Assembly (NCBI GenBank): GCA_030646595.1
Contig: JAUSKS010000323.1
Location: forward strand, 1 to 10,883
Length of the DNA stretch: 10,883 bases
Reading direction: 5' to 3'
Origin: Gallionellaceae bacterium
Lineage (GTDB): Bacteria; Pseudomonadota; Gammaproteobacteria; Burkholderiales; Gallionellaceae
Part shown: one piece after another, positions 6,552-10,883 of the stretch
How positions within the stretch are numbered: position 1 is the stretch's first letter
Layout: every line of letters begins with the position of its first letter
Translations under genes and position numbers: made by a program
Notes under the pieces: generated by a model
Databases searched by the model: none
Told to the model about the DNA's origin: nothing
What the model saw: the letters and a program-made list of their open reading frames with translations, nothing else

Positions 6552-7472
6552 ATGAGCAAAAAATACAACCCGGCAGACTTCAGCGAACAGTTTAAGCAAG
6601 GTGTCAATCTTGTAGCACTAGCGATGGATAAACTCGCCGACTTTCCGTTAGGTGATTTTTCACCACTATCCGTCTCGCTCGATGGTTATTGGGACGAGCC
6701 TTTTTCTGAATTGCCAATAAAGTTGCAGGCCGAAGTTAGTAAGGCATTTGATGACGATGACCCACAATTTCGCAAACCAACTGCTAGAAATGGATTCTTT
6801 GACTTAGCAGACCCCGAAGCACAACGCGCCCTCCAAGATGTTTGTAGAGGGATGGGATGGGACTTGCAATCACCCGAACAACGCCGCAGGCAAATATCTG
6901 AATGGGACTCGCGACATTACCCCGAAACCAGTGCCGAGGGGTTTATCTGGATGGCTGAACAGAAAATTAAACAGCGCGAGCTACGGGGTGAAATTGAAAA
7001 ATGGGAAGGGATGAATACTCAAGGCACTCCAAGCGAAGAAAAAATAAAAAAAGAAATGCTGGACAAGCTTCGTGCTGAGTTGTCGAAGATAGAACAGCAA
7101 CTTAAATTATCACACACTGCCGACGCGATGGAAGCCCGCGCTGAGATGGGAGTACCCGCTGGGCAAGCAGCCACTGATGCTATGAAGAACACGACCAGCA
7201 AAGCCAATGAACAGCCGCCGGGCAAGATGCCAAGAACGGCTATAGGCAAGCTGGCTATCAAAGCCGCATGGCAAATTGAGCGTGAAACTAAACGACCCGC
7301 AATAGTTAATTTCGTCATAACTAGGTTGCAGGAATGGGTAGAGCATGAAGACGAACTACTCGAAAAAATTAAGGGTGGTGTTCGCTGGCAAACCAAAGGC
7401 TGCAAGGCGAATAATTTTGATATTGAAGCCTGTGCCAAAGCACTGGAAAGATGGCATAAGAGCCGACACTAA
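6552..7472 (+). CDS. Hypothetical protein between integrase and regulator
   Basis: I do not recognise a named family for this 306-residue protein. The N-terminal part (about 1-130) is acidic and rich in aromatic and Pro residues (for example DGYWDEPFSELP, DDDDPQFRKP). A strongly charged, Glu/Lys-rich stretch around 135-200 looks helical and probably forms a coiled coil. A short Asn/Pro/Thr linker follows, then a C-terminal module (about 227-306) with PRTAIGKLAIKAAWQIE, a W-rich segment GGVRWQTKG and the end ALERWHKSRH. Similar C-terminal modules occur, from memory, in uncharacterised proteins of proteobacterial islands. No signal peptide or membrane segment is apparent. The ATG at 6552 is preferred to an in-frame TTG at 6546 because TAAGG (6538-6542) is correctly spaced only for the former. 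The stop codon lies within the first GACAYTAR repeat. Confidence 0.8.
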   Translation: MSKKYNPADFSEQFKQGVNLVALAMDKLADFPLGDFSPLSVSLDGYWDEPFSELPIKLQAEVSKAFDDDDPQFRKPTARNGFFDLADPEAQRALQDVCRGMGWDLQSPEQRRRQISEWDSRHYPETSAEGFIWMAEQKIKQRELRGEIEKWEGMNTQGTPSEEKIKKEMLDKLRAELSKIEQQLKLSHTADAMEARAEMGVPAGQAATDAMKNTTSKANEQPPGKMPRTAIGKLAIKAAWQIERETKRPAIVNFVITRLQEWVEHEDELLEKIKGGVRWQTKGCKANNFDIEACAKALERWHKSRH

Positions 7473-7499
7473 GACACTAGCAAGACATTAGGACACTAG
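7465..7499 (+). repeat. Four copies of the octamer GACAYTAR (iteron-like)
   Basis: GACACTAA (7465), GACACTAG (7473), GACATTAG (7484) and GACACTAG (7492) form two abutted pairs separated by CAA. Viewed as a larger unit, a roughly 19-bp sequence is directly repeated with 16 matches. An A-run (7501-7508) follows. The cluster overlaps the end of the upstream gene and lies about 70 bases before the small regulator gene, so it could be its operator or a replication iteron set. Confidence 0.75.
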
Positions 7500-7526
7500 G
7501 AAAAAAAACGAAAGAACACGTAGAAA

Positions 7527-7567
7527 ATTCGCGCCGAAACCCTGCACATGCAGGCATAGGGGCGAAT
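7527..7567 (+). promoter_or_regulatory. Nested hairpin containing the regulator's ribosome binding site
   Basis: Outer arms ATTCGCGCC (7527-7535) and GGGGCGAAT (7559-7567) pair at 8 of 9 positions. Inside, CCTGCA (7541-7546) and TGCAGG (7549-7554) form a second 6-bp stem. The likely Shine-Dalgarno GGGG (7559-7562) lies within the outer 3' arm, so folding would hide it from ribosomes. The inner palindrome could instead, or as well, be a protein-binding site at DNA level. Confidence 0.55.
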
Positions 7568-7570
7568 ACC

Positions 7571-7837
7571 ATGAGTGAATCACAAACCGTATCAAACACA
7601 CTTCCCAATCTGGCAACAGTAAAAAATATTCCGAGTTGTTTCCCGCTACTTGGATTGACCACCGCTGCAATTCACGGGCATATCTTCAAAGCACAAGACC
7701 GATTCGATTCCAAAGGGCGCAAGATTGCAGGCAATGGACTAGCTGCGTCTGGCGCAATTATTCGCCGTGGTCGAAAAGTCCTAATTGATGTTGACCGCTA
7801 TGGTGCGTGGCTTGCTGGAAGCACGGCGGGGGTCTGA
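7571..7837 (+). CDS. Small excisionase/AlpA-like DNA-binding protein
   Basis: An 88-residue protein that probably binds DNA. The C-terminal half reads LAASGAIIRRGRKVLIDVDRYGAWLAG, which resembles the winged-helix ending of small phage and island regulators of the excisionase/AlpA type (Arg-rich turn, a V-L-I-D strand, then a final helix with an aromatic residue and W). The segment LGLTTAAIHGHIFKAQDRF before it could hold the recognition helix. Such proteins switch integrase or replication genes on or assist excision. The ATG at 7571 follows TAGGGGCG (7557-7564). The gene lies just before the zinc-finger gene (3-base gap) and is probably its operon partner. The family assignment is tentative. 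Confidence 0.75.
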   Translation: MSESQTVSNTLPNLATVKNIPSCFPLLGLTTAAIHGHIFKAQDRFDSKGRKIAGNGLAASGAIIRRGRKVLIDVDRYGAWLAGSTAGV

Positions 7838-7840
7838 ATC

Positions 7841-8203
7841 ATGGACACCACAAACCACAAAGCCGCCCCGTGCAAGGGGACAGCTTCAAAAACACCACGC
7901 GCTTACTCTACCAAAAACCAATGGAATTACAAGAGCGGTTTTGATCGTGCGAGATTGCCACACCCTTCAGATTATTTCACACAGCAAGGTTTAAAGTTGA
8001 CTGGCGGCGGCGAATGGAAAAATGTAATTTGCCCTTTTCATGATGACAGCAAACCCAGCCTGAGAGTGCGCCTGGACACGGGCGGATTCCGTTGCATGGT
8101 ATGCGGAGCGCATGGAGGTGACGTGTTAGCGTTCCACCAGCAACGCTACGGCCTAAGCTTCAAACAGGCCGCGCAACAATTGGGCGCATGGAGGGTTGCA
8201 TAA
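7841..8203 (+). CDS. Free-standing CHC2 zinc-finger protein (primase-type)
   Basis: A 120-residue protein that consists mainly of the zinc-binding module of DnaG-type primases. The four ligands are C64, H67, C85 and C88 (CPFH...CMVC), with the flanking pattern ICPFHDDSKPSLRV and FRCMVCGAHGGDVLAFHQ closely following the CHC2 consensus, and a helical end FKQAAQQLG. The first 45 residues are basic and look unstructured. No catalytic domain follows: the TOPRIM part is in the next gene, whose ATG overlaps this stop codon (TAATG). The protein presumably recognises template DNA for priming by that partner. It is shorter than any full primase, but the clean overlap suggests a natural two-gene arrangement, not a frameshift. 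Confidence 0.88.
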   Translation: MDTTNHKAAPCKGTASKTPRAYSTKNQWNYKSGFDRARLPHPSDYFTQQGLKLTGGGEWKNVICPFHDDSKPSLRVRLDTGGFRCMVCGAHGGDVLAFHQQRYGLSFKQAAQQLGAWRVA

Positions 8204-8207
8204 TGAA
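8190..8207 (+). promoter_or_regulatory. Ribosome binding site and TAATG coupling
   Basis: GGAGGG (8190-8195) lies 7 bases before the ATG at 8203, and the TAA stop of the zinc-finger gene shares its last base with this ATG. This fixes the start of the helicase gene at 8203 instead of the in-frame ATG at 8188, which would lie before the Shine-Dalgarno. Translation of the two proteins is probably coupled. Confidence 0.85.
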
Positions 8208-10419
8208 TAACACGATCATTGAAGCAATCCAAACCGCTGCGCTGCGTCTGACCAACGCACCACGCAAACAAGGCTTTTTACTTGATCCGAAACACGGCGG
8301 CGCAATCCACCACTACACCGCACCCGATGGTGCAATCGCGTTTGCGCGGCTTCGCTTGAAACATCCTGTCACTGGTGAAAAATGGATACGCCCATTGCGC
8401 CGTGATGCCGCTGGTATCTGGTGCGAGTTGAAAGCCCCTGAGTTTGAAGGCGGCATACCGCTCTACAATCTGCACCGGCTTTGCGATCCGGCGCGGCAAT
8501 CTGAGCGCGTGATTCTAGTCGAGGGCGAATACAAGGTAGATATGCTGATACTTCGCGGCATCATCGCCACCACCAGCGGCGGCGCGCAATCGGTAGAGAC
8601 AACGGACTGGCAACCACTTGCCGGGCGCAACGTGCTGGTGTGGGCTGATAACGACGATCCGGGTTTTGAGTATGCACAACACGCGGCGAACAAGCTGAAG
8701 GCGATAGGATGCGAGGTTGCCTTTATTGACGTGGCGGTGTTGAACCTGCTGCCCAAAGGGGATGTAGTGGACTGGCTCAAAGCCTTTCAGCAACAACATG
8801 GGCGCAAGGCAACGGCGGCGGATATTTGGGCATTGCCGGTTATCGAAGGCGCACCGGAAAAAGTCGAGGCCGTAGGAGGCGATTTAAGCCATTCGATTGC
8901 ATCGGATGATGCTACGCCCCTACTTGAAAACACTGCGCAGCCTGTCACGCCACCGGCACAGTCAGACGATGAAAAAATCCAGTGGTTAGCATCACTCAAG
9001 CCGCTGGAATATGACCGCGTGAGAAAAGAGCAGGCAACAGCGTTAAAGGTGCGCCCCGCTACGCTTGATGCAATGGTGAAAGCTGCGCGTTCCGATGAAA
9101 GCGAAGCGGACAGGTTGCCTTTCATTGAAGTCGAGCCGCACCCCAAGCCGATAGACCCGGCGCAATTACTGAGTGAGGTATCAGACACGATCCGTAAATT
9201 TATCGTGCTGGACACCGAACAGGCACACGCGGCGGCTTTGTGGTGCGCGCTGACTTGGTTTATTGACGTGTTGGATATTGCACCCTTGGCAATTATTAAC
9301 GCGCCGGAAAAATCATGCGGCAAAACTCAATTGCTCACAGTGCTGGGGCGCATGGCATACCGACCATTACCAGCGTCTAATGCTTCGGCCTCCGCACTAT
9401 TCAGGGCAGTGGAATTGTGGAAGCCAACGATCCTGATAGATGAGGCCGATACCTTTTTCCGTGACAACACAGAACTGCATGGCCTAATTAACGCCGGGTA
9501 TCTGCGCGATGGTTATGTGTTGCGATCCGAACCAGTGGGCGATAGCTTCGAGCCGCGCATGTTTTCGGTATTCAGCGCAAAAGCACTTGCCGGAATTGCA
9601 CTGGAAAAACACTTGCCGGATGCGACCCTGAGCCGGGGGGTGATATTCAACCTACGCCGGAAACTCCCGCATGAATCAGTAAACAGGTTGCGTCATGCAG
9701 ACAGGGATTTATTTACAGGCATCACTGAAAAGCTGGCTAAGTTCGCCCTGGACTACTCGCAACAGGTGCAGCTTGCACGGCCTGCCCTACCAGATAAGTT
9801 ATCAGACCGCGATCAAGATAACTGGGACGGCTTGTTAGCGATTGCATCATGCGCGGGTGATGAGTGGGTAGAACGGGCAACAGTGGCAGCTTTGAAGCTA
9901 TCCGGCGCGGGTGAAAAGACGGTAAGCACTGGCAACGAATTGCTGGTAGATATTCAGCACATATTTGAAAGCAAGCGCGTGGACAAAATCAGCACGGCAG
10001 ATTTAATTGCGGCACTTTGCAATGATGAGGAAAACGCATGGGCAACTTACAACCGGGGTAAGCCGTTATCGCCGCGACAAGTTGCGCGGCAATTGGCAGC
10101 GTATGGGATAGCTTCAAAAACTATCCGAGTTGGAGCGTATGAAACACCCAAAGGATTTGAGTTGTCGCAGTTTTCAGATGCTTTCGTGCGTTACCTCTCC
10201 ACCCCCCTGAATTTGCCGCAACATCCGCCACAAACGCTGGAATCCAATAAACACGGGGCTTTAACCGTTGCGGATAATCCGCCACAGAAAACCATCCGCA
10301 ACAATTCCGCAACACCAGAAACCACGCCGTTATTGGGTTGTGGCGGTGTTGCGGATAAAAAGACGATTTTAGGGGAAGCTGAAGCATCACGCCCTAACGC
10401 TTCACACTTGAGGATTTAA
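8203..10419 (+). CDS. TOPRIM + DUF3631-type helicase replication protein
   Basis: A 738-residue protein likely to prime and unwind DNA for replication of the element. Residues about 10-100 form an N-terminal region ending in GGIPLYNLHRL. A TOPRIM domain follows (about 100-190) with E107 in VILVEGEYKVD and D149/D151 in WADNDDPG. A linker of about 100 residues, partly Pro/Ala-rich, leads to an ATPase region of the DUF3631 kind. That region has a Walker A-like APEKSCGKT (A367-T375, lacking the usual first Gly), a Walker B LIDEAD (D413, E414) and an Arg-containing motif LPDATLSRGVIFNLRRK. The usual C-terminal winged-helix-like end (KGFELSQFSDAFVRYL) is followed by a roughly 75-residue Pro/Asn/Thr-rich tail, whose DNA contains the CCGCMACA repeats. 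Coupled to the upstream zinc-finger gene, it probably forms a two-subunit primase-helicase comparable in role to the P4 alpha protein. Confidence 0.9.
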   Translation: MNNTIIEAIQTAALRLTNAPRKQGFLLDPKHGGAIHHYTAPDGAIAFARLRLKHPVTGEKWIRPLRRDAAGIWCELKAPEFEGGIPLYNLHRLCDPARQSERVILVEGEYKVDMLILRGIIATTSGGAQSVETTDWQPLAGRNVLVWADNDDPGFEYAQHAANKLKAIGCEVAFIDVAVLNLLPKGDVVDWLKAFQQQHGRKATAADIWALPVIEGAPEKVEAVGGDLSHSIASDDATPLLENTAQPVTPPAQSDDEKIQWLASLKPLEYDRVRKEQATALKVRPATLDAMVKAARSDESEADRLPFIEVEPHPKPIDPAQLLSEVSDTIRKFIVLDTEQAHAAALWCALTWFIDVLDIAPLAIINAPEKSCGKTQLLTVLGRMAYRPLPASNASASALFRAVELWKPTILIDEADTFFRDNTELHGLINAGYLRDGYVLRSEPVGDSFEPRMFSVFSAKALAGIALEKHLPDATLSRGVIFNLRRKLPHESVNRLRHADRDLFTGITEKLAKFALDYSQQVQLARPALPDKLSDRDQDNWDGLLAIASCAGDEWVERATVAALKLSGAGEKTVSTGNELLVDIQHIFESKRVDKISTADLIAALCNDEENAWATYNRGKPLSPRQVARQLAAYGIASKTIRVGAYETPKGFELSQFSDAFVRYLSTPLNLPQHPPQTLESNKHGALTVADNPPQKTIRNNSATPETTPLLGCGGVADKKTILGEAEASRPNASHLRI
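10216..10354. repeat. Eight octamers CCGCMACA in both orientations (iteron-like)
   Basis: Forward copies start at 10216 (CCGCAACA), 10225 (CCGCCACA), 10279 (CCGCCACA), 10296 (CCGCAACA) and 10307 (CCGCAACA). Reverse copies are at 10266 (CGTTGCGG, one mismatch), 10339 (TGTGGCGG) and 10347 (TGTTGCGG). The pair at 10339-10354 is the inverted counterpart of the pair at 10216-10232, differing by one extra base between units. The middle includes the palindrome CGGATAATCCG (10271-10281). All copies lie in the tail-coding end of the helicase gene, in different reading frames and both directions, so coding for a protein repeat does not explain them. Confidence 0.8.
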
Positions 10420-10421
10420 TT

Positions 10422-10802
10422 ATGGGCGCACCTGACCTGATTTTTGAATTGAGGAGCAAGGGGTATTCGATCCGTGCGGACGGCGGCTATCTGGATATCT
10501 CACCAGCGGACTTGCCGCCCGAAGTGGTGCAAACCATCCGGCAAAGCAAAGCCGAAATTATGACTGAGCTACAGCGGGAAGCGCGGGCGGAATGGCGGCG
10601 GCAAAAAGTCATTGCGATGTTGGAAGCTGCACCCAGTACGCAGCGGGCAATTTACCCCGACACCGACAGCGACCCGCACAATGTAATTCTAGCAATAGCT
10701 ATCCGGCATGTGGCGACCTGCGAAATGCTGATACCCAAAGCCAAATATGACCCGTGGCGATTGCTGGAATTGATAGAGCGGCTTGGACAGACAACGCACT
10801 AA
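10422..10802 (+). CDS. Small protein with a TubC-N-like segment
   Basis: A 126-residue protein of unknown function. Residues about 4-50 (LIFELRSKGYSIRADGGYLDI...LPPEVVQTIRQSKAEIMTEL) match the pattern of the small alpha/beta fold known as the TubC N-terminal docking domain: a helix, a two-stranded G/D-rich turn, a Pro and a helix ending in a hydrophobic run. That domain mediates protein-protein contacts in polyketide/peptide synthetases, but similar segments are common in small proteins after replication genes in islands, where the role is unknown. The rest is helical, charged and Trp-poor, with DPWRLLELIERLG at the end. The ATG at 10422 is 2 bases after the helicase stop and follows GAGG (10410-10413) at 8 bases, so it belongs to the same operon. 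Confidence 0.72.
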   Translation: MGAPDLIFELRSKGYSIRADGGYLDISPADLPPEVVQTIRQSKAEIMTELQREARAEWRRQKVIAMLEAAPSTQRAIYPDTDSDPHNVILAIAIRHVATCEMLIPKAKYDPWRLLELIERLGQTTH

Positions 10803-10815
10803 GAAAAGGTTAAAC

Positions 10816-10883
10816 ATGGCAACGAAAAAGACAAAGTCAGTAGCGAAACTACCCACAATGGCCGATAAGGAAAAAGCCGAAAA
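10816..10883 (+). CDS. Start of a further gene in the same operon (partial)
   Basis: An ATG at 10816 preceded by AAAAGG (10804-10809) opens a frame that runs off the window. The 22 visible residues (MATKKTKSVAKLPTMADKE...) are Lys-rich and give no clue to function. The short gap of 13 bases after the preceding gene suggests co-transcription. The start is plausible but rests on spacing and the Shine-Dalgarno only. Confidence 0.55.
   Translation, partial: MATKKTKSVAKLPTMADKEKAE

Larger units (their letters stand above)
5069..10883 (+). mobile_element. Left part of a tRNA-integrated element
   Basis: From just after the tRNA the gene content changes from conserved housekeeping genes to a mobile-element module: tyrosine integrase, unknown protein, small excisionase/AlpA-like regulator, zinc-finger protein, TOPRIM/DUF3631 replication protein and small accessory proteins, all in one direction. 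This is the general layout of integrative islands and P4-like satellites. No phage structural, conjugation or plasmid partition gene is visible. The right boundary lies beyond the window, so size and cargo are unknown. Confidence 0.8.

Noticed and set aside
7785..7994. 69-codon + strand frame bridging the regulator and zinc-finger genes
   Set aside because: Overlaps both better-supported genes in another frame and has no recognisable content.
7841..8203. The zinc-finger gene as a decayed fragment of a full primase
   Set aside because: The stop/start overlap, strong Shine-Dalgarno and intact ligands in both genes fit a natural two-gene arrangement better than a recent frameshift, although this cannot be excluded without homologues.
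8787..9323. 178-codon - strand frame opposite the helicase gene
   Set aside because: Low-complexity Ser/Ala-rich product opposite conserved motifs; no start signal.
10216..10354. CRISPR array
   Set aside because: The repeats are 8 bp, in both orientations and irregularly spaced within a coding region; there are no long direct repeats or spacers and no cas genes.

Overview
The window looks like a betaproteobacterial chromosome. The RpoD, DnaG and S21 sequences and the order rpsU-yqeY-dnaG-rpoD fit that class; an affiliation near Nitrosomonadales/Gallionellaceae is only a guess. All convincing genes lie on the + strand.

Positions 1-5114 are conserved core genome. First comes the 3' end of an FKBP-type peptidyl-prolyl isomerase gene. 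It is followed by the macromolecular synthesis operon: rpsU (ribosomal protein S21), a yqeY-like gene, dnaG (primase) and rpoD (housekeeping sigma factor). rpsU has an extended -10 promoter. rpoD has two promoter-like sites in and just after the end of dnaG, plus an 11-bp tandem repeat in its leader. Hairpins lie in the rpsU/yqeY and yqeY/dnaG gaps. Eight bases after rpoD is a tRNA with a CAU anticodon, followed by a strong intrinsic terminator.

Positions 5069-10883 appear to be the left part of an integrative element (genomic island or P4-like satellite) inserted at that tRNA. The first 300 bases hold helically phased GGGGC/GCCCC motifs that may be integrase arm sites, then an AT-rich promoter region with a palindrome. 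A complete tyrosine recombinase follows, then an unrecognised 306-residue protein, a small excisionase/AlpA-like DNA-binding protein, a free-standing CHC2 zinc-finger protein, a TOPRIM plus DUF3631-type helicase protein translationally coupled to it, a small TubC-N-like protein, and the start of another gene. The zinc-finger and TOPRIM-helicase proteins look like a primase-helicase divided between two polypeptides, possibly for replication of the excised element.

The most unusual non-coding signals are two families of 8-bp repeats. One is four copies of GACAYTAR just upstream of the regulator gene. The other is eight copies of CCGCMACA, in both orientations, packed into the last ~200 bp of the helicase gene. 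Both resemble the iterons used by P4-type replication or regulatory proteins. The regulator's ribosome binding site also lies inside a nested hairpin. The right end of the element and most of any cargo are outside the window, so no defence or cargo system can be identified here.
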